From positions 124,001-188,000 of the forward strand of contig CAIKAR010000030.1 in the NCBI GenBank assembly GCA_903825465.1: a stretch of 64,000 nt of DNA, read 5' to 3'. A program made the position numbers and the translations under genes. The DNA comes from an uncultured Hyphomicrobiales bacterium (GTDB lineage: Bacteria; Pseudomonadota; Alphaproteobacteria; Rhizobiales; Beijerinckiaceae). The notes under the pieces are model-generated. The model saw nothing but the letters and a program-made list of their open reading frames with translations, made no database searches and was not told the origin of the DNA. This document shows positions 9,353-18,551 of this stretch, one piece after another (position 1 is the stretch's first letter; each line of letters starts with the position of its first letter).

Positions 9353-10630
9353 TTATTGCGCGGCGGCTGCGGAGCCAAATCTTCGTTCGATATACTCCGA
9401 CACCATGCCCTTGAATTCGTCGGCGATCCCCGAACCGCGCAATGTCGCCGCTTTTTTCCCGTCGATGAACACCGGAGCGACAGGGGTCTCGCCTGTGCCG
9501 GGCAGCGAAATTCCGATGTCGGCGTGTTTGGATTCGCCTGGCCCGTTGACGATGCAACCCATGACCGCGACGTTGAGCGCCTCAACGCCGGGATACCTCG
9601 CCTTCCATCCGGGCATTTCGTCGCGCAAATAGGTTTGAATGTCGCGCGCCAGTTCTTGAAACACGGTCGAGGTGGTGCGTCCGCAACCCGGACACGCCGC
9701 CACTTGGGGCGAAAAAGTCCGAAAACCCATGGACTGCAATAATTCCCGCGCTACAAAAACTTCCTGTGTCCGGTCGCCGCCCGGCTCTGGCGTCAACGAG
9801 ATGCGAATTGTGTCGCCGATGCCCTCTTGAAGCAAAATGCCAAGAGCGGCCGACGACGCGACAACCCCTTTCGAACCCATGCCGGCTTCTGTAAGACCCA
9901 GATGCAACGCGTGATCGGTGCGCGCAGCCAGCATTCGGTAGACAGCGATCAAGTCCTGCACCCCCGAAACCTTCGCCGAGAGGATGATTCTATCCCGGGA
10001 CAGGCCAATATCCTCCGCGCGCTCCGCCGACCACAGCGCCGAGCACACCAACGCCTCCCGCGTGATCGCACGGGCGTCGAGTGGTTTCGCCGAGCGCGCG
10101 TTCTTATCCATCATGCTTGTCAGCAATTCCTGATCGAGCGAACCCCAATTGGCCCCAATGCGGACGGACTTTCCATGTCTGATCGCCTGCTCGACAATGG
10201 ATTGGAATTGCGTGTCCCTTTTGTCTTTGAACCCAACATTTCCGGGGTTTATTCGATATTTGTCGAGCGCCTTGGCGCAATCCGGATAATCCGCCAACAG
10301 CTTGTGACCGATGTAATGGAAGTCGCCGACAAGGGGCGCGACGACACCCAGCCCAAGCAACTTTTCCTTGATTCGCGGCACCGCCGCTGCGGCCTCCGGC
10401 CGATCAACAGTGATGCGCACGATTTCGGAGCCCGCTCGCGCAAGCGCCGCGACCTGCGCAACAGTCGATTCGATGTCGGCGGTGTCGGTGTTGGTCATTG
10501 ATTGAATGACGATTGCGGCGTCCGAGCCCACCAGCACCGCGCGGGCCCCCTCGCCAACGCGCACACCAACGGTTCGCCGGCGGGGCGACGGCGCGGCGGG
10601 AAAAGCTTCTAACGGAAAATCATGGTTCAT
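9353..10630 (-). CDS. ispG: 4-hydroxy-3-methylbut-2-enyl-diphosphate synthase (flavodoxin)
   Basis: 425 aa. IspG converts MEcPP to HMBPP in the MEP isoprenoid pathway using a [4Fe-4S] cluster. The cluster ligands are visible as C313, C316 (CPGCGRTT) and C359 ([12 protein letters not shown]), with E366 as the likely fourth ligand. The N-terminal TIM-barrel motif [10 protein letters not shown] is at 41-50. The start is the ATG at 10630. Its partner ispH is at 34156 in the same window, so the last two MEP steps are both present but unlinked. It converges tail-to-tail with the glycosyltransferase gene. Confidence 0.96.
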   Translation of the reverse strand: MNHDFPLEAFPAAPSPRRRTVGVRVGEGARAVLVGSDAAIVIQSMTNTDTADIESTVAQVAALARAGSEIVRITVDRPEAAAAVPRIKEKLLGLGVVAPLVGDFHYIGHKLLADYPDCAKALDKYRINPGNVGFKDKRDTQFQSIVEQAIRHGKSVRIGANWGSLDQELLTSMMDKNARSAKPLDARAITREALVCSALWSAERAEDIGLSRDRIILSAKVSGVQDLIAVYRMLAARTDHALHLGLTEAGMGSKGVVASSAALGILLQEGIGDTIRISLTPEPGGDRTQEVFVARELLQSMGFRTFSPQVAACPGCGRTTSTVFQELARDIQTYLRDEMPGWKARYPGVEALNVAVMGCIVNGPGESKHADIGISLPGTGETPVAPVFIDGKKAATLRGSGIADEFKGMVSEYIERRFGSAAAAQ

Positions 10631-10669
10631 GACTTGGTCCCTGACCCCAAGGATGGAAACGCCGCCGCT

Positions 10670-10700
10670 TCGACAATTTGCGCGATCACACCCTTATATC
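10670..10700 (+). promoter_or_regulatory. Candidate sigma-70-type promoter for the PH-domain gene
   Basis: TCGACA at 10670-10675 matches the -35 consensus in 5 of 6 positions. An AT-rich TTATAT/TATATC element lies at 10694-10700, 18-19 bp downstream. It ends about 35 bp before the ATG at 10735. Assigned by eye only. Confidence 0.33.
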
Positions 10701-10734
10701 ATAGCATCGGTCCGCATAACCAAGGGTCGGCGGA

Positions 10735-11193
10735 ATGTCCTATGTTCGACACGTATTGCAGCCAGGCGAAAAGCTGCTGGTCACGGGACGACTGCATTGG
10801 ATCGACTATTGGCAGGCGACGGCTTGCGCGATAATCGCCGTTGGCTTTCTGGTGTTTCGACCCCAGGCGCCCTCGGTTCGGCTGACGTTTGAAACTTGCT
10901 CGGTTGCCTTGGGCCTCGTCGCCTTTGCCTTGGCCATACGCACCGCGTGGCTGAGGTGGGGAACTGAAATCGGCGTCACCGACAGACGGGTCATTTACAA
11001 ACGCGGCGTCATTTCGCGCTACACCGCCGAAATGAACATGGACAAGATAGAAACAGTTCAAGTTGATCAAACATTGCTCGGCCGCTTGCTCGACTATGGC
11101 GAGGTCTCGATCAAAGGTTCCGGCGCCAGCATTGAAACCTTGAAGAAGGTCGCCGAACCCATCTCGCTGCGCGCGGCCATCACGGCACGCTGA
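10735..11193 (+). CDS. Bacterial PH-domain membrane protein
   Basis: 152 aa. Two hydrophobic segments (about 28-44 and 55-72) are followed by a bacterial PH-like domain: GTEIGVTDRRVIYKRGVISR, then MNMDKIETVQVDQTLLGRLL and YGEVSIKGSG. This layout is typical of small YdbS/YdbT-like proteins anchored in the inner membrane with the PH fold in the cytosol. The molecular role of such proteins is not established. The start is the ATG at 10735. It is followed 18 bp later by rsmE, so the two are probably co-transcribed. Confidence 0.82.
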   Translation: MSYVRHVLQPGEKLLVTGRLHWIDYWQATACAIIAVGFLVFRPQAPSVRLTFETCSVALGLVAFALAIRTAWLRWGTEIGVTDRRVIYKRGVISRYTAEMNMDKIETVQVDQTLLGRLLDYGEVSIKGSGASIETLKKVAEPISLRAAITAR

Positions 11194-11211
11194 GAAAAGA
11201 CGGGACATCAA

Positions 11212-12042
11212 GTGGCCAGCTATGATTTCACGGCGTGTCGTCTTTTCGTTGAGCCTAGGCTCATGGCCAACGCGACAGTCGCGCTTGACCACAACCAGTC
11301 CAATTACCTTTGCAACGTCTTGCGTCTCGGATCCGGCTCCCGCGTTTTAGCGTTCAACGGACTCGATGGCGAATGGCGGACGCGGCTGGAGCGATCTGGA
11401 AAACGCGCCGCGACGCTGATCGCCGAGGATCTCGTCCGCCCGCAGCCGCCTGTCCCGGATGTAACCTTGTTTTTCGCGCCGCTGAAACACGCGAGGCTTG
11501 ATTATTTGGTCCAGAAGGCGGTCGAGATGGGCGTGACACGGCTCGCGCCGGTTTTAACCGCTCGCACTCAGGTTCAACGTGTCAATCTTGAGCGCATGCG
11601 CGCAAACGCGATTGAAGCCGCCGAACAGTGCGGAATTCTGTCGATTCCCGAAATAAGGGAGCCCTCGCGGTTCGACGCGGCGCTGGCAACACTGTCCAAA
11701 AGCGGATTATTGATATTTTGCGACGAGGACGCGGAAATCGCCAATCCATTCGATGCGTTGCGGAAGGCGCCAGCCGCATCCACGATCGCTCTGATGATTG
11801 GGCCCGAGGGCGGCTTCGATCCAGCGGAGCGAGCCCGGATTATAAGCGCCCCTGGCGTGGCGCGTATTTCACTGGGGCCACGAATACTGCGCGCCGACAC
11901 AGCCGCCGTCGCGGCTCTCGCCATTGCGCAGGCCGCGCTTGGAGAATGGCGAGGCTTCGAAACCCGTGGTCTGGAAGCCACAGTGGGGGAGAAGATTTCC
12001 AAAGGCCGTCCCAACCATGATCTTGCCATTTTATCGGAGTGA
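11212..12042 (+). CDS. rsmE: 16S rRNA (uracil(1498)-N(3))-methyltransferase
   Basis: 276 aa, slightly longer than the usual 240-250. RsmE methylates U1498 of 16S rRNA using SAM through a SPOUT trefoil-knot fold. The knot signatures are MIGPEGGFDPAE at about 195-206 and LGPRILRADTA at 221-231. The N-terminal PUA-like part includes HNQSNYLCNVLRLG. The start is a GTG at 11212, 18 bp after the PH-domain gene. The last 30 or so residues extend beyond the family core. Confidence 0.93.
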   Translation: MASYDFTACRLFVEPRLMANATVALDHNQSNYLCNVLRLGSGSRVLAFNGLDGEWRTRLERSGKRAATLIAEDLVRPQPPVPDVTLFFAPLKHARLDYLVQKAVEMGVTRLAPVLTARTQVQRVNLERMRANAIEAAEQCGILSIPEIREPSRFDAALATLSKSGLLIFCDEDAEIANPFDALRKAPAASTIALMIGPEGGFDPAERARIISAPGVARISLGPRILRADTAAVAALAIAQAALGEWRGFETRGLEATVGEKISKGRPNHDLAILSE

Positions 12043-12093
12043 GAAACCAACGCGGCGACGCGAGCGAATCGCGGGCCAGGCGAGGAATTGACG

Positions 12094-12393
12094 GTGTGGG
12101 AAGCGATTGGACGGGCTTTCTGTTTCGCGTCGTTGGCGATGCTCTATTCCGCTGTGGCCAGCGCCGCGGAGAGTGGCGATAAGTCATGTGGCGGCGAGAA
12201 GCCGGCGAACGCGCGCGCCGAGGCGGATTGCGCGCGCGTTGAAGAACGCCTTCGCGTAGACCCCGGCGCGCGCCGCGACATATCGCCTTGGGGAGCCTCG
12301 GGAGCCTTTGCGCCAAGGCCGGGCGACGGAGCGATGCCGGCCCGATTGCGACTTGATGGCGGGTATGGATTGAACGCCCCGCGGCTGCGATAA
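12094..12393 (+). CDS. Small secreted protein of unknown function
   Basis: 99 aa from the GTG at 12094, with AGGAA six bases upstream; a TTG at 12088 would add two residues. A signal peptide ends at SAVASA with an AxA cleavage site near residue 25. The mature part is short, charged and rich in Gly, Ala, Arg and Pro, with two Cys (SCGG, DCAR) that could form a disulfide. I do not recognise the family. It lies between rsmE and the cysQ-like gene on the same strand. Confidence 0.55.
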   Translation: MWEAIGRAFCFASLAMLYSAVASAAESGDKSCGGEKPANARAEADCARVEERLRVDPGARRDISPWGASGAFAPRPGDGAMPARLRLDGGYGLNAPRLR

Positions 12394-12465
12394 GTCTTTC
12401 CCCCGCTGGAACGATTCGACGGAATTGGCGTAAGATGCCGCCGCGTCGGATCAAAGGCGGTATCT

Positions 12466-13272
12466 GTGACAGATGTTTTCAAGGACGACCGCCTTCTGGC
12501 GGAAGTCGTCGAGTTCGCCCGCGCCGCGGGCGCTCTCGCCCTGGATTATTTTCGATATGGAGACACAACCACGGCGGTCGTGAAATTCAAGGACGGAAAC
12601 TCCCCTGTTACCGAAGCTGACAAAAAGGCCGACGATTTTCTAAGATCTCGCCTCGGCGCGCTTTTGCCCGACGTTGGGTGGCTGTCGGAAGAAACCATCG
12701 ACAGCGACCTGCGTCTGTCCAGGGCCCGAATATTCATAGTCGATCCCATTGACGGCACCCGGGCGTTCATGTCCGGCGACCCCCGATGGGGCGTTTGCAT
12801 CGCGCTTGTCGAAAACGGCCATCCCGTTTTCGGCATCGTACATATGCCGGCGTTATCGAAAACTTATGTGGCGGCGAACGGTCGTGGCGCTTTCCTCAAC
12901 GAAACCCCGATCCGAGCTCAAAGTTCGAATCCCGACGAACCGCTGGTCGCTGGCCCGCCCAGCCTGTTGAAGTCGTTGGCAGCGCAGGGCATGCGCTTTC
13001 ACGCGGAGCCCCGCATACCGTCTCTGGCCTATCGGCTAGTCCGGGTCGCAGATGGAGGAATCAGCGTCGCCCTGGCCTCGACCAACGCGCGCGATTGGGA
13101 TATAGCCGCCGCCGACATCATTCTCAGGGAAGCGGGCGCCGGCCTTTACGACATCGATGGCCGGGCTGCGCGCTACAATAAGCCGGAGACGCGGCACGGC
13201 GTTTTGCTCGCCGCGGCGCCGCCCTTGCTTGACAAATTCCTGATTGGACTGCGGCGCGCCGCGGTTAATTAG
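12466..13272 (+). CDS. cysQ: Inositol-monophosphatase family phosphatase, CysQ-like
   Basis: 268 aa. Metal-binding motifs of the lithium-sensitive phosphatase superfamily are complete: E75-E76 (LSEE), DPIDGTRAF at 93-101, and WDIAAADIIL with D212. CysQ proteins remove the 3'-phosphate from PAP, linking sulfate assimilation and nucleotide balance; inositol-1-phosphatase is the alternative activity. The start is a GTG at 12466. It heads a five-gene run ending in lpxK, an order I know from many Rhizobiales, which suggests co-regulation with envelope lipid synthesis. Confidence 0.82.
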   Translation: MTDVFKDDRLLAEVVEFARAAGALALDYFRYGDTTTAVVKFKDGNSPVTEADKKADDFLRSRLGALLPDVGWLSEETIDSDLRLSRARIFIVDPIDGTRAFMSGDPRWGVCIALVENGHPVFGIVHMPALSKTYVAANGRGAFLNETPIRAQSSNPDEPLVAGPPSLLKSLAAQGMRFHAEPRIPSLAYRLVRVADGGISVALASTNARDWDIAAADIILREAGAGLYDIDGRAARYNKPETRHGVLLAAAPPLLDKFLIGLRRAAVN

Positions 13273-13326
13273 AAGTGTGCATCCGCCCGCGCGCCCTAGA
13301 TACGCTCACTGAAAAAAGGCCATCCC

Positions 13327-13566
13327 GTGACATCTGCTCAACAATCCCGCGAATCAACGCAACTTCTTCATCTTGTTTTCGGCGGCGAGCTGAAAAATCT
13401 TGGCGGTACGGAATTCCGCGATCCAAAATCAATCGATGTCGTCGGAGTCTATCCGAACTACGCCGCGGCCCACACCGCGTGGCGGGCAAAGGCGCAGATG
13501 ACGGTCGACAACGCGATGACGCGCTATTTCATCGTCCATCTCCACAGGTTTATGGAACCCTCCTGA
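13327..13566 (+). CDS. DUF4170 domain protein
   Basis: 79 aa from a GTG at 13327. The segments LHLVFGGELKNL, VVGVYPNYAAAHTAWRAKAQ and MTRYFIVHLHRFMEP are characteristic of DUF4170, a small cytosolic family found mainly in alphaproteobacteria next to waaA. No enzymatic motif is visible. The gene sits between the cysQ-like gene and the acyltransferase, 6 bp before the latter. Its function is unknown; conserved position hints at a role in lipid A or Kdo metabolism. Confidence 0.85.
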   Translation: MTSAQQSRESTQLLHLVFGGELKNLGGTEFRDPKSIDVVGVYPNYAAAHTAWRAKAQMTVDNAMTRYFIVHLHRFMEPS

Positions 13567-13572
13567 CACGCG

Positions 13573-14304
13573 ATGCTCAAACGTATTGGCCGCGCCGCCC
13601 TCGTTCGATGGATCGTCGGCACACTCGCGGTCGCTTGGCTGCGGCTGGTCCGTTTAACAACTCGGTTTGTCGAGGAACCCGATGGATTTCGGGATCACGC
13701 GCGCGCCGACGAGCCAATTATAGTCGCCATGTGGCATGGGCAGCATTTTATGGTTTCCTTCGCTTGGCCGAAGGGAATGCGGGTTAGCGCGCTTGTGTCG
13801 CGGTCCGGCGATGGCGAGTTGAACGCCGGCGTCCTTGAGCGATTAGGTGTCGAACCAATCCGTGGATCGGGAGGAGCGGGGAGCGTCAAAATAAGAAAGC
13901 GGGGGGGAGCCCCGGCATTGCGCGCAATGTTGAAGCGCTTATCGGAGGGTTCATCCGTGGTTTTGACGGCGGACGTTCCAAAAGTCGCGCGCGTGTGCGG
14001 TATAGGCGTTGTGACGCTGGCGCGGCTCTCCGGACGACCTGTGTACCCGGTGGCCGTGGTTTGCCGGTGGCGGATCGATTTCCGCTCTTGGGACCGCGCG
14101 TCGATCGGCTTGCCCTTCGGGCGAGGCGCGGTCGTCCTGGGTCCACCAGTGCGTGTTCCCGCCAACGCGTCTCCCCAGGAAATGGACCAGGCGCGCAACG
14201 CGGTCGAACTTGGCTTGAACAAAATACATGCTCGCGCCTATGAATTGGTCGGAAGCGCCGATCCGGGCGCTGATCTGATCAAGACTGATACGTGCGCTCC
14301 GTGA
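13573..14304 (+). CDS. DUF374 lysophospholipid acyltransferase-like protein
   Basis: 243 aa. One N-terminal hydrophobic segment (about 12-32) is followed by a soluble domain with VAMWHGQHFMVSFAWP (catalytic-type His), SRSGDGELNAGVLERLG and GGAPALRAMLKRL. These fit the DUF374 branch of the PlsC-type acyltransferase clan, anchored on the inner membrane. The acyl donor and acceptor are not established; position next to waaA and lpxK suggests a lipid A-related substrate. The waaA start lies inside its 3' end (13-bp overlap). Confidence 0.82.
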   Translation: MLKRIGRAALVRWIVGTLAVAWLRLVRLTTRFVEEPDGFRDHARADEPIIVAMWHGQHFMVSFAWPKGMRVSALVSRSGDGELNAGVLERLGVEPIRGSGGAGSVKIRKRGGAPALRAMLKRLSEGSSVVLTADVPKVARVCGIGVVTLARLSGRPVYPVAVVCRWRIDFRSWDRASIGLPFGRGAVVLGPPVRVPANASPQEMDQARNAVELGLNKIHARAYELVGSADPGADLIKTDTCAP

Positions 14305-15596
14305 CATTTACGTCAGAACCTTTGCTGAGCGCGTACCGCGGCGCGACACGCGTCGCGGGCGCGTTCGCGCCGCTTTTTCTGGCCTGGCGCCAACGACGCG
14401 GAAAAGAGGATCGCTCACGCCTGCCGGAACGCCTCGGCGTGGCAAGTGTCGCGAGACCCGCCGGGCCGCTGATCTGGATGCATGGAGCCAGCGTCGGGGA
14501 GGGTTTGGCGCTTCTGCCGATCGTCAACCGTTTGGTCGCACGGGGAGTTCATGTGTTGATCACCTCCGGAACCGTCAGTTCGGCGCGCATATTAGCGGAC
14601 CGACTGCCATGCGGCGCGACACATCAATATATCCCGTTTGACAGTCCCGCGTATGTCCGCCGATTTTTCGATCATTGGCGACCAAATCTCGCGATGGTGG
14701 CCGAATCCGAACTTTGGCCTAATTTCATACTTGAAGCACGACAACGGTCAGTGCCGCTATTGCTTATTAACGCGCGGTTGTCGGATAAATCCTACAATCG
14801 CTGGCGCTTGGCGCCCCGCGCGATCAAAGCCCTGCTTTCGCGAATTGAACTCATATTGGCCCAAAGCGAGGAAGACGCGGAGCGACTCCTCGCGCTTGGC
14901 GCGCCAAGAATCCGCGTCGCGGGAAACCTAAAATACGACGCGCCGCCGCCGCCTGTCAGCGCGCCGGCGCTGGCTGAAATGAAGGCGGCCATCGGTTCCC
15001 GGCCGGTTTGGCTCGCCGCTTCCACGCACCCTGAAGAGGAGAACGCTGTCATCGAGGCGCATCTCGCCGTCGCCGCGCTCCGCCCCGACTTGCTGACGAT
15101 CGTGGCGCCGCGACACGCCGAGCGGGGAGTCGAAATCGCCGCCGCGGCGCAAGCGCGCGGATTAGCCGCGGCGCTTCGTTCTCGCGCCGATCCCGTCTTT
15201 CCAAACACGACGTTTTACATCGCGGACACGATGGGCGAGATGGGTTTGTTCTACAGGCTTTCAGGGCTCGTGTTTGTCGGCAAATCGCTTTCCGGTGCGA
15301 CAGGCGGACAGAATCCGATCGAACCGGCTAAACTGGGCGCCGCAGTGTTGCACGGACCAGCCGTGGGCAATTTCCGCGACGTTTATAATGCGGTCGATTC
15401 GGCGGATGGCGCCACGCTTGTTAACAACGCGGAGGAACTGGCGGACGCCTTGGAAACGCTTCTCGCGGATCCCGCCCGGGCCCGGCGCCTGACGCGCGCG
15501 GCCGCCGAGGCGGTTGGCCGCCTTTGTGGCGCGACGGACAATGTCATGAACGCGATCGAGCCCTATTTGATGCAAATGTTGGCGGCGCCGCCGTGA
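14292..15596 (+). CDS. waaA: 3-deoxy-D-manno-octulosonic acid (Kdo) transferase
   Basis: 434 aa. WaaA (KdtA) adds Kdo from CMP-Kdo to the lipid A precursor at the inner membrane. The N-terminal GT30 domain shows IWMHGASVGEGLALLP and VAESELWPNFI; the C-terminal Rossmann half shows GNLKYDAPPP, ASTHPEEE, IADTMGEMGLFY and GGQNPIEPAKLG. The start is a GTG at 14292, with another GTG three codons later. It overlaps the acyltransferase gene and the lpxK start, so translation is tightly coupled. Confidence 0.95.
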   Translation: MRSVTFTSEPLLSAYRGATRVAGAFAPLFLAWRQRRGKEDRSRLPERLGVASVARPAGPLIWMHGASVGEGLALLPIVNRLVARGVHVLITSGTVSSARILADRLPCGATHQYIPFDSPAYVRRFFDHWRPNLAMVAESELWPNFILEARQRSVPLLLINARLSDKSYNRWRLAPRAIKALLSRIELILAQSEEDAERLLALGAPRIRVAGNLKYDAPPPPVSAPALAEMKAAIGSRPVWLAASTHPEEENAVIEAHLAVAALRPDLLTIVAPRHAERGVEIAAAAQARGLAAALRSRADPVFPNTTFYIADTMGEMGLFYRLSGLVFVGKSLSGATGGQNPIEPAKLGAAVLHGPAVGNFRDVYNAVDSADGATLVNNAEELADALETLLADPARARRLTRAAAEAVGRLCGATDNVMNAIEPYLMQMLAAPP

Positions 15597-16579
15597 ACCG
15601 CGCGCCGGCGTTCTGGTGGGCGCGCCGCCCATCCACAACGGCTCTCTTGCTCTCGCCCGCGGCGTTCGCGTGGGGCTCGGTTGCGGCGCGTCGAATGCGG
15701 CGCCCCGGGTGGGATTGCGGGATTCCGGTGATTTGCATTGGTAATTTCGTCGCCGGCGGCGCGGGCAAGACACCTGTAGAGATCGCCGCCGCCGAGATTC
15801 TAAAGCAGGCGGGCGCAAAGCCGTTTTTTTTATCAAGGGGATACGGAGGCAGGGCCGGAACGACGCCTGTGATTGTTGATCCAGCAAGTCACCGCGCGCG
15901 CGACATCGGCGACGAACCTTTGCTTTTGGTCCAAGCGGCTCCAACAATTGTCTGCGCGGATCGAATAGCCGGCGCGAAGGCCGCGATCCAAAATGGCGCC
16001 ACGGCGATTGTAATGGACGACGGTCTCCAAAACCCCTCGTTGCGCAAAAGGCTGGGGATCGCGGTCGTCGATGCGGCTCTCGGCGTGGGAAACGGGATGT
16101 GCATTCCCGCCGGTCCCCTTCGCGCGCCGATGGAGGCTCAATGGCCGGAAATCGGCGCCTTGATTTCCCTCGGACGGGAACCGGGCGGTTCCGGTTTGAG
16201 GGAGAAGGCGCGTGAAATCAACAAGCCGGTTTTCGACGCTTGTTTGCAACCCGACAGCGCCATTGCCCGACGCCTTGCTGGCCTGCGTATTTTCGCTTTC
16301 GCGGGAATCGGCCGTCCGGAGAAGTTTTTCGCGACGTTGGCGGAAACGGGCGCCGTCGTCGTCGGAACAAAGGCCTTTGGCGACCATCATGCGTTTACCC
16401 CCAGCGAACTGGCGGAGCTATCGCTCCAAGCCCAAAAAAATCGGGCATCCTTGATTACGACTGAGAAAGACGCCGCGCGGTTGCCCTCGAGTTTCAAAAC
16501 TGAGGTTTTGCCGGTGCGCGCCGTGTTCTCCGACCCGCTGGGATTCGCCGCTTTGATCGTCCATGCGGCGAAAGGCTAA
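15593..16579 (+). CDS. lpxK: Tetraacyldisaccharide 4'-kinase
   Basis: 328 aa. LpxK phosphorylates the 4' position of the lipid A disaccharide at the inner membrane. The P-loop GNFVAGGAGKTP is at 50-61, and the following FLSRGYGG and DDGLQNPSL motifs are intact. I start it at the GTG at 15593, which overlaps the waaA stop codon as GTGA; the frame is open further upstream but inside waaA. Its last 4 bp overlap the tail of the DUF2093 gene on the opposite strand. Confidence 0.94.
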   Translation: MNRAPAFWWARRPSTTALLLSPAAFAWGSVAARRMRRPGWDCGIPVICIGNFVAGGAGKTPVEIAAAEILKQAGAKPFFLSRGYGGRAGTTPVIVDPASHRARDIGDEPLLLVQAAPTIVCADRIAGAKAAIQNGATAIVMDDGLQNPSLRKRLGIAVVDAALGVGNGMCIPAGPLRAPMEAQWPEIGALISLGREPGGSGLREKAREINKPVFDACLQPDSAIARRLAGLRIFAFAGIGRPEKFFATLAETGAVVVGTKAFGDHHAFTPSELAELSLQAQKNRASLITTEKDAARLPSSFKTEVLPVRAVFSDPLGFAALIVHAAKG

Positions 16580-16797
16580 AGTTTCACGGGCACGCCCAGC
16601 CTCTGAAGCTTCGCTTGAGGCGAAGCATAAGCCTCGTTCCGATCGACATCCCAGTATTTCAGGTCGTCAAGCGCAATGGCGACGCCAGTCACGGCGCAGC
16701 GCACGAAAGGACCGGGGCGGATAACGCGGAAATCGCCGTCGCGAAATTCCACCAGCGCTTCACCCGGCAACGTGGGCATTCTGTCGGGACGATTCAT
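16576..16797 (-). CDS. DUF2093 family protein
   Basis: 73 aa. GDFRVIRPGPFVRCAVTG and IALDDLKYWDVDRNEAYASP match DUF2093, a short cytosolic family of alphaproteobacteria usually found next to lpxK. Only one cysteine is present and no catalytic motif is visible; function unknown. It is convergent with lpxK and their stop-codon ends overlap by 4 bp, leaving no room for a terminator between them. Confidence 0.85.
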   Translation of the reverse strand: MNRPDRMPTLPGEALVEFRDGDFRVIRPGPFVRCAVTGVAIALDDLKYWDVDRNEAYASPQAKLQRLGVPVKL

Positions 16798-17055
16798 GGA
16801 ACCCTGCTGTGGAATGGCTGCGGTCGAAATGCGCGACCGGGGTCGGGATTCGCGCCGGTTTGAGCCCTAAATAATGCAACGTCAAGCGGCGAACGTTCTT
16901 CTTTTGCTCTGCCCAACGGCGGCGATTGCCTGGACCTTTCACGCCCTCGATCGCGACAAGAATTCGGCTCGGTTACAATTCAAACTCGGCAAATGTCGTC
17001 CCGACATGGCTCGCCATGCCATTGACACCAGACGGCGCGGAGATTAGCCGAAGAC

Positions 17056-17928
17056 ATGATCGCTATCAGGGGATTAAGCGAACTCGCGCCGCGATACGAC
17101 GTCGTTTTTTGCGACGTTTGGGGTGTTGTGCACAATGGCCGCGTCCATTTCGCCGAGGCGTGCGCCGCGTTGACGCGATTCCGTCGGGAGGGCGGGACTG
17201 TTGTGTTGGTCACCAACGCGCCGCGGCCAAATCCGCCCGTGCGAGAGCAGTTGGACGGTCTCGGCGCGCCGCGCGGCGCCTACGACGAGATTGTCACTTC
17301 CGGCGATGTGACGTTGGCGCGCGTCGCCGAGCACGGCGCGGCTCCGCTTCACCACATTGGCCCCAAACGGGACGAAAGCCTGTTCGCTTCGCTTCTGAAA
17401 CTGCGCGGCCTCAACCCGCCGCGCGTCCCGCTCGACGAAGCCTCATATGTCGTATGCACCGGTCTTTTCGACGATCGGAGCGAGACGCCTGAAGACTACG
17501 ATCCAACACTGTCTAAAATGCGCGAACGCGGCCTTGAGCTGATCTCCGCGAATCCCGACATCGTCGTTCATGTCGGAGAAACCGAAATCTATTGCTCGGG
17601 CGCCATTGCCGCGCGCTATGCGGCTCAAGGCGGCCAGGTGACGCAGGCGGGCAAGCCTTTCCGCCCGATTTACGAGGAGGCGATGACGTTGGCGGCCGCG
17701 ATACGGGGCGCGGAACTCGATCCAAAACGCGTGCTCGCCATCGGCGACGGCATGCGGACAGACGTCAAGGGCGCGCGCGATTTCGGGCTTGATTGCCTGT
17801 TTGTCACGACAGGCGTCCACCGCGGGGAATTGCATCCCGCGGGAGAACTCGACGCGTCGGCCATGGAAAAACTGTTTGAGGTTGTCGGAGCGGCGCCAAC
17901 GGCCGTTATGCCAAGCCTGGTTTGGTAG
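17056..17928 (+). CDS. HAD-superfamily class IIA hydrolase (TIGR01459 type)
   Basis: 290 aa. The HAD nucleophile motif is D20 in FCDVWGVVHNG, where the usual second Asp is replaced by Trp, as is typical of the TIGR01459 group. Motif II is LVTNAPRP near 53, motif III includes GKPFRPIYEEA, and motif IV is GDGMRTDVKGA. These are NagD-like cytosolic phosphatases of unknown substrate, commonly found near ribF in Rhizobiales, as here (1.5 kb away). The ATG at 17056 follows 258 bp that hold no visible gene. It converges with cheY with only 1 bp between the stop codons. Confidence 0.88.
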   Translation: MIAIRGLSELAPRYDVVFCDVWGVVHNGRVHFAEACAALTRFRREGGTVVLVTNAPRPNPPVREQLDGLGAPRGAYDEIVTSGDVTLARVAEHGAAPLHHIGPKRDESLFASLLKLRGLNPPRVPLDEASYVVCTGLFDDRSETPEDYDPTLSKMRERGLELISANPDIVVHVGETEIYCSGAIAARYAAQGGQVTQAGKPFRPIYEEAMTLAAAIRGAELDPKRVLAIGDGMRTDVKGARDFGLDCLFVTTGVHRGELHPAGELDASAMEKLFEVVGAAPTAVMPSLVW

Positions 17929-17929
17929 G

Positions 17930-18322
17930 TCAGGCGGCGGCGGCGACGCCCAGCGCCTGATCGATGCGCGCCTTCAACGTCTGGGCGTTGAAGGGTTTGA
18001 CAATGTAGTTGGTGACCCCGGCCTTGCGAGCCGCGATGACGTTCTCGGTCTTCGACTCAGCGGTGACCATGATGAAGGGAACGGTCGCCAGGACTGGATC
18101 TTGCCGGACGCGTTGCAGCAGTTCAAAGCCACTCATCGGTTCCATGTTCCAGTCGGAAATCACCAGGCCGTAGCTGCCCGCCTTCAGCTTTTCGAAGGCT
18201 GCGGCGCCGTTGGAGGCGTCGTCGACGTTCTCGTAGCCGATCTGCTTCAGCAGGTTGCGGATGATCCGCACCATCGTTGCGTAATCGTCGACAACGAGAA
18301 TAGGCAGTGACTGGGTTGTCAT
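17930..18322 (-). CDS. cheY: Single-domain response regulator, CheY-like
   Basis: 130 aa receiver domain with no output domain. The acidic pair is D12-D13 (VVDDYAT), the phosphoacceptor is D57 (VISDWNMEP), the switch Thr is T87 (MVTAE) and the conserved Lys is K109 (IVKPF). DWNMP is characteristic of CheY. No chemotaxis or flagellar gene is nearby, so it could serve motility or act as a phosphorelay shuttle. I use the ATG at 18322; a start 10 codons upstream would add a basic stretch unlike the family. Confidence 0.86.
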   Translation of the reverse strand: MTTQSLPILVVDDYATMVRIIRNLLKQIGYENVDDASNGAAAFEKLKAGSYGLVISDWNMEPMSGFELLQRVRQDPVLATVPFIMVTAESKTENVIAARKAGVTNYIVKPFNAQTLKARIDQALGVAAAA

Positions 18323-18551
18323 CGTTTTTTTCCCCGTCCGGGCGCGGCCCATCGCGCTGCGAAGGCCGCGCGGGACGCAGCTGGCCCGTTTGATGTGAAA
18401 TAAGGTATATGGCTCCTTCGTTTCGGCATTCTTAACGCGCTGCGGAAGAGCCGGTTAAGTTTTGGATTTTTCTGGCGCGTCCCCTAGAAGAGCCAAACGA
18501 CACAAACATGCGAGCGGCGTGGAATTGGCCGCTTTGCAAAGGAACAATCGA

